The position numbers and the translations under genes were made by a program. Source: Hydrogenophaga sp. (lineage in GTDB: Bacteria; Pseudomonadota; Gammaproteobacteria; Burkholderiales; Burkholderiaceae_C). From it: DNA of 64,000 bases. A model generated the notes under the pieces. It saw only the letters and a list, made by a program, of their open reading frames with translations. It made no database searches and had not been told where the DNA came from. The stretch lies in the NCBI RefSeq assembly GCF_030373245.1, contig NZ_JAUCZF010000006.1:248001-312000 (forward strand), in the 5' to 3' direction. This document shows, one piece after another, positions 26,115 through 34,129 of this stretch (positions are counted from its first letter, which is position 1; every line of letters begins with the position of its first letter).

Positions 26115-26852
26115 ATGAAGCTGTTGTTGATCAACCCCAACACCTCGGGGGCCATGACCGAGAGCATCGCCCGCGTCGCGCGCAGCGTGGCACTGCCCGG
26201 CACCGAGGTGCTGGCGGTACACCCCAGTTTTGGTCCGGCTTCCATTGAGTGCCAGTACGACGAGGCGTTTGCGGCCGCTGGCGTGGCCGAACAGGTGCGT
26301 CGGGCAGAAGCCTGGCGACCCGACGCCATCGTGCTGGCCTGCTTTGGAGACCCGGGTCTGGACGCCGCACGAGAAGCCAGCGGCTTGCCCGTGATCGGCG
26401 TGGCCGAGGCGGCATTCCACGCGGCCTCGCTGGTGGCTACCAGTTTTTCGGTGGTCACCACGCTCACCCGAACCTGCATCACCGCCGAACGTTTGCTGCA
26501 CCGCTATGGCTTCGAGCGGCTGTGCCGGGGGGTACACGGCACGGACATTCCCGTGCTGGATCTGGAAGAACCCAGCGAACCCCTGGTGCAACGCATCGAA
26601 CAAGCCGCCCGCGCCGCGTTGGCCAAAGACCGCAGCGGCGCCATCGTGCTGGGCTGTGCGGGCATGGCGACGCTGTGTGCCGAGTTGAGCGCCAGGTTGC
26701 AGGTGCCGGTGATCGACGGCGTGAGCGTGGCGGTCAAACTGGCCGAGTCGCTGGTCTCGCTGGGGCTGAGCACCAGCCGGCTGGGCGACTACGCCTCGCC
26801 GCCAGCCAAGCCCTACAGCGGATGGGCCAGCGATCTGGGCTGGCAGCCCTGA
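26115..26852 (+). CDS. Hydantoin/allantoin racemase-like protein (Asp/Glu racemase family)
   Basis: A 245-residue cytosolic protein starting MKLLLINPNTSGAMTESIAR, the standard N terminus of the HyuE/HpxA group. The two cofactor-independent catalytic cysteines are in IVLACFGDPGLDAAREAS and IVLGCAGMATL. These enzymes interconvert enantiomers of 5-substituted hydantoins or of allantoin so that stereospecific hydrolases can use both. The ATG at 26115 is used; the frame extends 22 codons upstream through the palindromic operator, which argues against a longer form. Divergent from the transporter operon. Confidence 0.88.
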   Translation: MKLLLINPNTSGAMTESIARVARSVALPGTEVLAVHPSFGPASIECQYDEAFAAAGVAEQVRRAEAWRPDAIVLACFGDPGLDAAREASGLPVIGVAEAAFHAASLVATSFSVVTTLTRTCITAERLLHRYGFERLCRGVHGTDIPVLDLEEPSEPLVQRIEQAARAALAKDRSGAIVLGCAGMATLCAELSARLQVPVIDGVSVAVKLAESLVSLGLSTSRLGDYASPPAKPYSGWASDLGWQP

Positions 26853-26855
26853 AAC

Positions 26856-27620
26856 TCAGCGTGGCCGCCGGACCCCGGCCGGCAGCTCGCCTGCTGTATC
26901 CCAGGCTGCCCCCTGGAACCAGGGGTCACCATCGAGGCAGGCGCGCAGCATGGGCAGCGCATCCTGGCCCCAGAACACGCGATCACCCAGCACGAGCGAG
27001 GGTACACCGAACAACCCCAGCGCCAGCGCCTCTTCGGTATTGGCGCGCAGGCGCTGCTTCACCGTGTCGCTGTCGGGGGCGAGCCAGGGGCGGCCGCACT
27101 GCGTCATATGGTCCTGCAGGCGGGCTTGCAGATCGGCCAGGCGTTGTGTGTCGGTCGCGCTGTGGCCTCCGCGCCAGGCGTGGTGGAACAGCTGTTCGGT
27201 CACCCAGCGGCTGGTGTCGCCGGGGGCCTCGTCGCTGGCGCAGCTCAGGCCCAGGCGCAGCAGAGGCAGCGGGTTGAACGGGTGCTCGGCCGGCAGGTCG
27301 AGCAGCACGCCGTGGTGGTGCGCCAGCCAGCTCACCTGGCGGTAGGTCCAGTCGCGCTTGCCCGGGACTTCGGCTGGGCCAAGCTGGCCGTGGGCTTTGA
27401 GCAGGGCCGCAAACAACACCGGCTGGTAGCGCACACGCACGCTGTGGCCCATGAGTGCTTCGGGCAAGCGCTCGAACGCGAGGTGACCGTAGGGCGAGAT
27501 CGGGTCGTAGAAAAACCGGATCTCGTGCAGCACGAGCTCGGCTTGTGTGCTCACTGGAGTACCTTCACCTTGCAGGCTGCGGTGCGAGCTTGCTTGGGAA
27601 CAGTCTGGCGCTGTGCTCAT
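26856..27620 (-). CDS. DsbA-like 2-hydroxychromene-2-carboxylate isomerase family protein
   Basis: A 254-residue protein of the kappa-GST/HCCA isomerase group (thioredoxin fold with a helical insertion). The core begins HEIRFFYDPISPYGHLAFERL, where the serine replaces the DsbA cysteine pair, and the C-terminal part has LGLFGVPSLVLGDRVFWGQDAL, with the cis-proline. Characterised members act in naphthalene catabolism or as glutathione transferases. No aromatic degradation genes are near, so the substrate is open. The ATG at 27620 lies 7 bases after the DUF1289 stop. It ends 3 bases from the convergent racemase gene. Confidence 0.82.
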   Translation of the reverse strand: MSTAPDCSQASSHRSLQGEGTPVSTQAELVLHEIRFFYDPISPYGHLAFERLPEALMGHSVRVRYQPVLFAALLKAHGQLGPAEVPGKRDWTYRQVSWLAHHHGVLLDLPAEHPFNPLPLLRLGLSCASDEAPGDTSRWVTEQLFHHAWRGGHSATDTQRLADLQARLQDHMTQCGRPWLAPDSDTVKQRLRANTEEALALGLFGVPSLVLGDRVFWGQDALPMLRACLDGDPWFQGAAWDTAGELPAGVRRPR

Positions 27621-27627
27621 GCGGTGC

Positions 27628-27855
27628 TCAGTCGGCTGAGGCAAGCTGGCGCGCTTCGATGCGGCGCCAGACGGCGATCTTGTCGTCATCGTCCAGCTGG
27701 GCCCAGACCGCGATTTCCTGCAGCGAGCGGTAGCAGCCCTTGCACTGGCCTTGTCGCTCGTCGAGCTCGCAAATCGAGACGCAGGGCGAGGGCACGCCCG
27801 CCCCGCGATGGCGGGCCTGGGCGTCGCGCAGGTTGATGAGAGGTTCCTGGCTCAT
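27628..27855 (-). CDS. DUF1289 domain protein
   Basis: A 75-residue protein with the DUF1289 cysteine pattern PSPCVSICELDERQGQCKGC, followed by YRSLQEIAVWAQLDDDDK and the WRRIEAR helix. It probably binds a metal or iron-sulfur centre; its function is not known. Its start overlaps the stop of the YbaK-type gene by 4 bases, so the two are cotranscribed. Confidence 0.85.
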   Translation of the reverse strand: MSQEPLINLRDAQARHRGAGVPSPCVSICELDERQGQCKGCYRSLQEIAVWAQLDDDDKIAVWRRIEARQLASAD

Positions 27856-28379
27856 GAGCTGGTGTGCGGTTCGGTCACGTCGTGCACCGGCGCGCCGGTC
27901 AGGCTTTTCAGCTCGGCAGGGCTGAGGCGGAACACGCCATGGGGGTGACCGGCCGCGGCCCAGATGTCGGCAAAGCGGAAGAGCTGGGCATCGATCAGCG
28001 TCACCGGAGCCGTGGCGTGGGCCAATGGCGAAACGCCGCCGATGGAAAACCCGGTCTTGGCCTTGACGAACTCGGCATCTGCGCGGCCCAGCTTGCCACC
28101 GTCGGCGCAGACGAGGGCCTGCACCTTTTTCTCGTCCACCCGGAGGTCACCCGAGGTGATGACGAGCACCGCCACGTCATCCATCTTGCGGCGAAAGATG
28201 ATGCTCTTGGCGATCTGTCCCAGCGCCACACCCAGCGCATCGGCCGCCTGCTGCGCGGTGCGCGCCGCGTCGCTGAGCATCACCGGCGCGTGCGGGTGTC
28301 CTGCGGCGGCCAGCGCCTCGGCCACGCGCTGCAGGCCAGCGGGGCGTTCGGTGGAGAAGTTCAACACAGCGTCTGACAT
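27852..28379 (-). CDS. YbaK/EbsC-family aminoacyl-tRNA deacylase-like protein
   Basis: A 175-residue protein of the YbaK/ProX editing-domain family, which hydrolyses misacylated tRNAs in trans. Characteristic parts are ADALGVALGQIAKSIIFRR (the lysine is the catalytic residue position of the family), VLVITSGDLRVDEKKV, GFSIGGVSPLAHAT and the C-terminal region. The start at 28379 gives MSDAVLNFSTERPAG. It begins a three-gene run with DUF1289 and the isomerase-like protein. Confidence 0.87.
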   Translation of the reverse strand: MSDAVLNFSTERPAGLQRVAEALAAAGHPHAPVMLSDAARTAQQAADALGVALGQIAKSIIFRRKMDDVAVLVITSGDLRVDEKKVQALVCADGGKLGRADAEFVKAKTGFSIGGVSPLAHATAPVTLIDAQLFRFADIWAAAGHPHGVFRLSPAELKSLTGAPVHDVTEPHTSS

Positions 28380-28469
28380 AGGTCGACATGGTAGCGGGGC
28401 AGCAGCGCACGCGCAGCTTGGGGGACACCAACAACGCTGCACGCAGCGGCAGAGCGCAGAGGGTAACGA

Positions 28470-28633
28470 TTTCCCGACGGGCCGCCCCTAGGGAAATCAG
28501 CCCCCTCGGGGGGCTGAGGGCCGCGGCTCCGAGCCTGCCTGCGCAGGCTTGGACAGCCCGAAGTGGCACGGCCTGTGGCCGTGACGCGCCCTGCAAGGGG
28601 CGACCCGCGCAGCGGCGGAGCGTGGGGGCAAAA
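28470..28633. repeat. Dispersed GC-rich intergenic repeat, copy 3
   Basis: Contains CAGCCCCCTCGGGGGGCTGA, a self-complementary core, and ends CGACCCGCGCAGCGGCGGAGCGTGGGGG, matching copies near 10.0, 44.9 and 57.4 kb. It also has the hairpins TGCCTGCGCAGGC and CACGGCCTGTGGCCGTG. The approximately 255-base gap it fills, 28380-28636, holds nothing else I can name. Confidence 0.7.
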
Positions 28634-28636
28634 CAC

Positions 28637-29290
28637 TCACCCCGCAGCGCGCTTCACCATCAACAGGCTGGCACCCATGGCCATCAACACACCGCCAAAC
28701 ACCCGGTTCTGCGCGACGCGGGCGCGGGCGGTGGACAGCCAGCGCTGGGCGCGCGAGGCGAGCGCGGCGTAGCCGTGCATCACCAACACCTCCACACTGA
28801 CGGCGGTCACCAGCAACAGCAGCAACTGAAGCCAAAGCGGGCGGTGGGGATTGATGAACTGCGGCAACACCGCGACCATGAAGACGATGCCCTTGGGATT
28901 GGTGGCGTTGGTCAGAAAGCCGGTGGCAAAGCGTTCGCGGGCGCTGGGCAACCTAGCGCGTGCCACCGCCGCCACACTCGCATCAGACTGCAGCGCGTCG
29001 ATCGATACGGGCGTGCGCCACTGCTGCCATCCCAGCCAGATCAGATAAGTCGCACCCAGCACCTTCACGACGGTGAAGGCGACACTGGACGCCAGCAGCA
29101 AAGCGCCCACACCCGCGCCGGCCACCAGCAACACCAGCGCCAGCCCCAGGCCCATGCCGGCAATCGTCACGCTGGTGTGGCGCACGCCGTGCGCCAGTCC
29201 GTGCCCGAGCGACAGCACCGCCGCCGATCCGGGCGAGATCGAGATCAGCCAGGATGCGGCGAAAAACGCCCACCAGACATGCGCGTCCAT
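28637..29290 (-). CDS. LysE/RhtB-family amino acid exporter
   Basis: A 217-residue inner-membrane protein with six hydrophobic segments. The N terminus MDAHVWWAFFAASWLISISP and GSAAVLSLGHGLAHGVRHTS form the conserved first helix and loop of the RhtB branch, and NATNPKGIVFMVAVLPQFI is the diagnostic central motif. Members export homoserine, threonine, leucine or similar. It starts one base after the HMG-CoA lyase stop, so it may be the distal gene of that unit and could relieve amino acid excess; the substrate is inferred only from the family. Confidence 0.88.
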   Translation of the reverse strand: MDAHVWWAFFAASWLISISPGSAAVLSLGHGLAHGVRHTSVTIAGMGLGLALVLLVAGAGVGALLLASSVAFTVVKVLGATYLIWLGWQQWRTPVSIDALQSDASVAAVARARLPSARERFATGFLTNATNPKGIVFMVAVLPQFINPHRPLWLQLLLLLVTAVSVEVLVMHGYAALASRAQRWLSTARARVAQNRVFGGVLMAMGASLLMVKRAAG

Positions 29291-29291
29291 C

Positions 29292-30200
29292 TCAGCTCAC
29301 CCGTTTCGCCAGCAGCGCCCGCGCCACGCGCGAGCCCGTCGGTCGACCGAGCTGTTCGCTGATCCAGGCGCCGGCGTCCACCAGCGCGTCCAGGTCGATG
29401 CCGGTCTCCACGCCCATGCCGTGCAGCAGGTAGACCACGTCTTCGGTCGCCACGTTGCCGGTGGCGCCTTTCGCGTAAGGGCAACCGCCCAGCCCGGCCA
29501 CCGATGACTGGAAATTCCACACGCCCACCTGCAACGCCGCCAGCGTGTTGGCCAGCGCCTGCCCGTAGGTGTCGTGGAAATGGCCACTGACGTGGTCGAT
29601 GGCAAAGTGCTTCAACGTCGCCTCAAGCGCCGCCTGTACCTTGCCTGGCGTGCCGACACCGATGGTGTCTGCCACGTCCACGCGCTGCACGCCGATGCCC
29701 TTCATCAGGCCCGCGAGATACGCCACGCGCTCGGGCGCAATGTCGCCCTCGTAGGGGCAGCCCACGGTGCAGCTCATGGCGCCGCGCACCGCGATGCCTG
29801 CTGCCAGCGCCGCGTCCACCACCGGCGCAAACCGCTCGATGCTCTCGGCAATCGAGCAGTTGATGTTCTTCTGGCTGAAGGCCTCGCTGGCCGCGCCGAA
29901 CACCACGATTTCGTCGGGCTTGTCGAGCACCGCCGACTCGAAGCCCTTGAGGTTGGGCGTGAGCACCGAGTAGCGCACCCCGCCCTGGCGCGTCATGCCA
30001 CTCATGACCGCGTGGTTGTCCGCCATCTGCGGCACCCACTTGGGGCTCACGTAGCTCGTGACCTCGATCTCTTTCAGGCCGGCGGCCTGCAGGCGGTGCA
30101 CCAGTTCGATCTTGATCGCCGCGGGCACCGGCTGCTTTTCGTTCTGCAGGCCGTCGCGCGGGCCGACGTCGATCAGTTGAACTCGGGAAGGCAGCGTCAT
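29292..30200 (-). CDS. liuE: Hydroxymethylglutaryl-CoA lyase
   Basis: A 302-residue TIM-barrel lyase that cleaves HMG-CoA to acetoacetate and acetyl-CoA, the last dedicated step of leucine degradation. The substrate and metal motifs are VGPRDGLQNEKQ near the N terminus, HFHDTYGQALAN with the metal histidines, and GLGGCPYAKGATGNVATED carrying the catalytic cysteine loop. The start is the ATG at 30200 (MTLPSRVQLID). Its neighbours GhrA and MCC-alpha are co-oriented, so it is likely transcribed with the liu block. Confidence 0.95.
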   Translation of the reverse strand: MTLPSRVQLIDVGPRDGLQNEKQPVPAAIKIELVHRLQAAGLKEIEVTSYVSPKWVPQMADNHAVMSGMTRQGGVRYSVLTPNLKGFESAVLDKPDEIVVFGAASEAFSQKNINCSIAESIERFAPVVDAALAAGIAVRGAMSCTVGCPYEGDIAPERVAYLAGLMKGIGVQRVDVADTIGVGTPGKVQAALEATLKHFAIDHVSGHFHDTYGQALANTLAALQVGVWNFQSSVAGLGGCPYAKGATGNVATEDVVYLLHGMGVETGIDLDALVDAGAWISEQLGRPTGSRVARALLAKRVS

Positions 30201-30219
30201 CGTGTTGTTCTCAAGGTAT

Positions 30220-31140
30220 TCAATAACCACGCGCCGGGTCCACCACACCGGCCACCATCTCGCCGCGCTCCAGCGCCGCGATCTTGCCGGCGATCTGGGC
30301 GATGCTCTCAGTGCGCAGGGTGCGCGCCGAGGTGTGGGGGGTGATCTGGATTTTTGGGTGTTGCCAGAACGGGTGGCTGGCGGGCAGCGGCTCCACGCGG
30401 AACACATCGAGCGTGGCGCCCGCGAGGTGGCCCCGGTCCAGCAGCTCGATCAGGTCGGCCTCGACCAGGTGGGCGCCGCGCGCCACGTTGATCAGGTAGC
30501 CGCCCGGCTTGAGCAGGGACAGCGTGCGCCGGTTCAGGATGTCGCTCGTCTCGGGTGTGAGCGGCAGCAGGTTGACCAGCACGCGGCACTGGCTCAGAAA
30601 ACTGTCCAGTCGGTCTGGCCCGCTGTGGCAGACCACGCCTTCGAGCGTCTTGGGGCTGCGGCTCCAGCCATGCACCGGAAACTCGAACACGCGCAGGGCC
30701 TGCGCCACCCGCTCGCCCAGCACACCCAGACCCAGCACGCCCACCGGGTAGTCGATGCGGCTGTGCGGCTTGCGAAACGACCACTTGCCTTGAGACACAT
30801 CGGCCTCGTAGCCATCGAGTTCACGGAAATGGCGGATCACCGCATGGCACACATACTCCGCCATCTGCACCGACATGCCTGCGTCGTCCAGCCGCACGAT
30901 GCGGGTGGCGGGCGGCAGCCTGAGTTGCAGCAGCGCGTCCACGCCGGCGCCGATGTTGAACAGGGCTTTCAGGCGCGGCTGCTCGTCGAGAAACGGTTGC
31001 GGTGGCGCCCAGACCACGGCGTAGTCGGCGGGCGGTGCGCCCGGTTGCCAGACCTCGACACTCGCATCTGGCAAGGCAGCCCGCAAGCCGGCCACCCAGG
31101 GCTCGGCCTTGGTGTCGGTGCAGCAAAAAGTGATGTTCAT
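30220..31140 (-). CDS. ghrA: Glyoxylate/hydroxypyruvate reductase A
   Basis: A 306-residue NAD(P)H-dependent D-2-hydroxyacid dehydrogenase. The nucleotide motif is GLGVLGERVAQAL. The catalytic Arg, Glu and His are in INVARGAHLVEADLI, DVFRVEPLPASHPFW and ITPHTSARTL. The N-terminal ALFNIGAGVDALL segment is typical of GhrA, which reduces glyoxylate and hydroxypyruvate. It lies 19 bases upstream of the HMG-CoA lyase. Glyoxylate would also be made by the ureidoglycolate lyase and the glyoxylate shunt, but a functional link is only inference. Confidence 0.9.
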   Translation of the reverse strand: MNITFCCTDTKAEPWVAGLRAALPDASVEVWQPGAPPADYAVVWAPPQPFLDEQPRLKALFNIGAGVDALLQLRLPPATRIVRLDDAGMSVQMAEYVCHAVIRHFRELDGYEADVSQGKWSFRKPHSRIDYPVGVLGLGVLGERVAQALRVFEFPVHGWSRSPKTLEGVVCHSGPDRLDSFLSQCRVLVNLLPLTPETSDILNRRTLSLLKPGGYLINVARGAHLVEADLIELLDRGHLAGATLDVFRVEPLPASHPFWQHPKIQITPHTSARTLRTESIAQIAGKIAALERGEMVAGVVDPARGY

Positions 31141-31218
31141 GCCCAGGACTTTAAGGCACCGCTGAACAAATCCCTCTCTGCGCGGGGACCCGTTCGGCGT
31201 CGCCCCACCCGCGAGCGG

Positions 31219-33243
31219 TCATGCGCAAGCCACTTCGATCTTCAACAGCTCCGCACCCTCGGCCACCTGGTCACCAGGCGCGTACAGCAGCTCGGCCACC
31301 GTGCCGTCGGCGGGTGCGGCGATCGTGTGCTCCATCTTCATGGCCTCCATCACCGCCAGCGGCTGGCCCTTCTTGACCGTGTCGCCGGCCTTGACCGAGA
31401 ACGACACCACCTTGCCCGGCATGGGCGCGGTGAGCCGGCCCCCCTCGGCGGCAGCTTCGCCCGCGTGGGCCAGGGCGTCGATCTCCGTGATGACGGTAGC
31501 GCCCAGGTCGCAGAACACATGCACCAGTTCGTCGCGCTGCCAGGTCTGTACGGTCTGGCGCTGACCGTGGAAGCTCAGGTCCATCCGCGTGCCGCTGTCG
31601 CTCTCCAGCGCGTTGAAAACCAAGGGTCCGGACACTTCCCCCACGTTGAGCAACAAGGCGCCATCGTGCAGGTAGCTCAGCTGAGCCTGCAGCGACTCGC
31701 CTCGGTATTCAAAGTCGAAGCGGCGCATGGTGAGGCCGAACGGGCGCCAGCCGTCGCGGCGCGAAAACGGGTCTGCCCCTTCGGTGGCGCGCTCGGCGAT
31801 CAGCGTCTGCGCCACGGCGGCGGCAACAGTGAGCGCTCTGCCCACGCGGTCTTGCTGGAACAGCACATCGGCCTCGCGCGGAATCAGCGCCGTGTCGAGC
31901 TGGGCGCTGGCAAAAGAGGCGCTGGACGCCACATGGCGAAGAAACTGCACGTTGGTCGACAGACCGACGATGCGCGTCTGCGCCAGCGCGGCGTCCAGCT
32001 TGGCCAGAGCCTCGGCGCGGGTGGCGCCGTGCACGATGAGCTTGGCCACCATGGAGTCGTAAAACGGGCTGATGGCATCGCCCTCGCGCACGCCATCGTC
32101 GAAGCGCACTGCACCGCGCTCGAAACTCACCGCCGCCGGTTTGCGGTAGACATCGAGCCGGCCGGTGGCAGGCAGGAACTGGTTGTCCGGTGTCTCGGCG
32201 CAGATGCGCGCCTCGATCGCGTGGCCGTGCATGCGCAGCTCGTCCTGCTTCAGCGGCAGCGGCTCGCCCGAGGCCACGCGCAGCTGCCACTCCACCAGAT
32301 CGAGCCCGGTGATGGCTTCGGTCACCGGATGCTCCACCTGCAGCCGCGTGTTCATCTCCATGAAGAAAAAGCGCATGTCCTGCGGCTTGTCGTAGCCACC
32401 GGGTTGCTCCACGATGAACTCCACCGTGCCCGCACCGACGTAGTTCACCGCCTTGGCCGCTGCCACCGCAGCCAGGCCCATTTGCTGGCGCAGCTCGGGC
32501 GTCATGCCGGGCGCGGGCGCCTCTTCCAGCACCTTCTGGTGGCGGCGCTGCACCGAGCAGTCGCGCTCGAACAGGTAGACGCAGTTGCCGTGCGTGTCGC
32601 CAAACACCTGGATTTCGATGTGGCGCGGGCGCTGCACGTACTTTTCCACCAGCACCGCGTCGCTGCCGAAGCTGTTGCGCGCCTCGCGCTGGCAGCTGGC
32701 CAGCGCAGCGGCGAAGTCTTCCGCCTTGTCCACCGCACGCATGCCTTTGCCACCGCCGCCCGCGCTGGCCTTGATCAGCACCGGGTAGCCGATGCGATCG
32801 GCCTCGTGCTTGAGCATGGCCGGGTCCTGGTCAGCGCCGTGGTAACCCGGCACCAGTGGCACACCCGCCTTTTCCATCAATCGCTTGGACTCCGCCTTCA
32901 GCCCCATGGCGAGGATGGCCGACGAGGGCGGGCCGATGAAGACCAGGCCTTCTTTCGCACAGGCATCGGCAAACGCTTCGTTTTCGCTCAGGAAGCCATA
33001 ACCCGGGTGGATGGCCTGCGCGCCCGTGGCCTTGGCGGCCGCGATGATGCGCTCCCACTGCAGGTAGCTGTCCCTGGGCGCGCTGCCGCCGATGTGCACC
33101 GCCTCGTCGCAGGCCATCACGTGCTTGGCGCTGGCATCGGCGTCGGAATAGACGGCCACGGTGCGAACGCCGAGACGGCGCGCGGTGGTTGCGACGCGGC
33201 AGGCGATTTCGCCGCGGTTGGCAATGAGAATTTTCTTAAACAC
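31219..33243 (-). CDS. liuD: Methylcrotonyl-CoA carboxylase, biotin-containing alpha subunit
   Basis: A 674-residue protein: biotin carboxylase domain (about 1-450, with ATP-grasp motif KASAGGGGKGMR, MEMNTRLQVEHPVTEAITG and RHIEIQVFGD), a middle linker domain, and the biotin carrier domain at the C terminus with biotinyl lysine 636 in EAMKMEH. It fixes bicarbonate on biotin for the carboxylation of 3-methylcrotonyl-CoA. The start is GTG at 33243 behind GAGGG. An upstream ATG at 33358 begins a second, nearly identical copy of the first 11 codons that is one base out of frame (see separate entry). Assignment to MCC rather than other acyl-CoA carboxylases rests on the surrounding leucine genes. 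Confidence 0.93.
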   Translation of the reverse strand: MFKKILIANRGEIACRVATTARRLGVRTVAVYSDADASAKHVMACDEAVHIGGSAPRDSYLQWERIIAAAKATGAQAIHPGYGFLSENEAFADACAKEGLVFIGPPSSAILAMGLKAESKRLMEKAGVPLVPGYHGADQDPAMLKHEADRIGYPVLIKASAGGGGKGMRAVDKAEDFAAALASCQREARNSFGSDAVLVEKYVQRPRHIEIQVFGDTHGNCVYLFERDCSVQRRHQKVLEEAPAPGMTPELRQQMGLAAVAAAKAVNYVGAGTVEFIVEQPGGYDKPQDMRFFFMEMNTRLQVEHPVTEAITGLDLVEWQLRVASGEPLPLKQDELRMHGHAIEARICAETPDNQFLPATGRLDVYRKPAAVSFERGAVRFDDGVREGDAISPFYDSMVAKLIVHGATRAEALAKLDAALAQTRIVGLSTNVQFLRHVASSASFASAQLDTALIPREADVLFQQDRVGRALTVAAAVAQTLIAERATEGADPFSRRDGWRPFGLTMRRFDFEYRGESLQAQLSYLHDGALLLNVGEVSGPLVFNALESDSGTRMDLSFHGQRQTVQTWQRDELVHVFCDLGATVITEIDALAHAGEAAAEGGRLTAPMPGKVVSFSVKAGDTVKKGQPLAVMEAMKMEHTIAAPADGTVAELLYAPGDQVAEGAELLKIEVACA

Positions 33244-33358
33244 GTTGATTTCCCTCGGTGAAATCGCCTGCGCACGCTGGGCATGCCAGGCAATGTGGCG
33301 AAACGCCTGCTTCGCAGCCGTTTCCCCCCCGATTCGCGATGAGAATTTTTTTGAACAT
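33236..33358 (-). other. Duplicated MCC-alpha start region with G7 tract (leader peptide or frameshifted N-terminus)
   Basis: An ATG at 33358, with AAGGAAG just upstream, starts MFKKILIANRGG, repeating exactly the first 11 residues of MCC-alpha. After seven consecutive G it runs on as a 40-residue frame that stops across the liuD GTG start (sequence CGTGTTTAAG). The distance between the two starts is 115 bases, i.e. one base more than 38 codons. If the tract had six G, the copy would read NRGETA and continue in frame into liuD. Either this is a tandem duplication now used as a coupled leader, or a one-base sequence error hides an N-terminally extended protein. The ATG also overlaps the DUF4126 stop (TGATG). 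Confidence 0.75.
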
Positions 33359-34101
33359 CAGACTTCCTTCGGGGCAGCAGACAACAAGGCGCTCATGCGG
33401 CGGATGACCGCGCGCAGGAACTTGAACAACATCCAGGTGACGATCCACATCAGCACCACCACGATCACCAGCAGGACGCCGAAGGCCACGGGGTGGTTGG
33501 TCGCGAGCCAGACCGCGCCCACCACCAGACCGTCTTCGAGCAGGCTCATGGCAAGATTGGAAAACGGCTCGGGCGAGGTGTTGATGGCGGCTCGGGTGGT
33601 GGTCTTGGCGGCTTGCGAGGTGGCGGCCAGGCCGCCGCCGAGCAGCGCACCCACCAGCGCCATGGTGGCGCCGTCAGCGCCCAGAGCACCAGCGGCCAGG
33701 GCGGCGCCGGCGGGGATGCGGATCACGCTGTTGAGTATGTCCCAGACCGAATCAACGCCGGGAATCTTGTCCGCAAAAAACTCCATGAACAGCATGAAGC
33801 CGCTGGCCAGCAGCAGCGCCGGGTGCTGCAACACCATCAGCCCCGGTGGCAGAGAAATCCAGCCCGCCGCACCCGCTGCACCGACCAGAAACACCACGGC
33901 ATAGAGGCGGAAACCGCTGGCCCAGCCCAGCGCGGCGGCCAACGCCAACAGGCTGGGCATGTCCATGCTGCTCGCCGCATTGGCCACGCCAGCGCCCACT
34001 TGCGCGCCCAGATCGGCCACCGGCCCGCCGCCCAGGTGCAGGCCCATGCCATGCAGCCAGGCCACGAGCTGTTGCCACAGGTTGGTGTCGGTGGTTTCCA
34101 T
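33358..34101 (-). CDS. DUF4126 membrane protein
   Basis: A 247-residue protein with several hydrophobic segments (about six) and the DUF4126 pattern LALAAALGWASGFRLYAVVF, FMEFFADKIPGVDSVWD and SPEPFSNLAMSLLEDG. The function is unknown; proteins of this family are integral membrane. It sits between the LiuC-type hydratase and MCC-alpha in the same direction, 28 bases after the former, and its stop overlaps the duplicated MCC-alpha start, so it is translationally linked to the liu genes. A later start at MDMPSLLALAAAL is possible. Confidence 0.85.
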   Translation of the reverse strand: METTDTNLWQQLVAWLHGMGLHLGGGPVADLGAQVGAGVANAASSMDMPSLLALAAALGWASGFRLYAVVFLVGAAGAAGWISLPPGLMVLQHPALLLASGFMLFMEFFADKIPGVDSVWDILNSVIRIPAGAALAAGALGADGATMALVGALLGGGLAATSQAAKTTTRAAINTSPEPFSNLAMSLLEDGLVVGAVWLATNHPVAFGVLLVIVVVLMWIVTWMLFKFLRAVIRRMSALLSAAPKEV

Positions 34102-34129
34102 GCGGTTGACGCGGTGTGCGCAGGGGCCG

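Noticed and set aside
31141..31218. Possible insertion sequence end (GGCACCGCTGAACAAATCC) between ghrA and the carboxylase alpha gene
   Set aside because: Only one short end-like string, no matching second end, no target duplication and no transposase homology.
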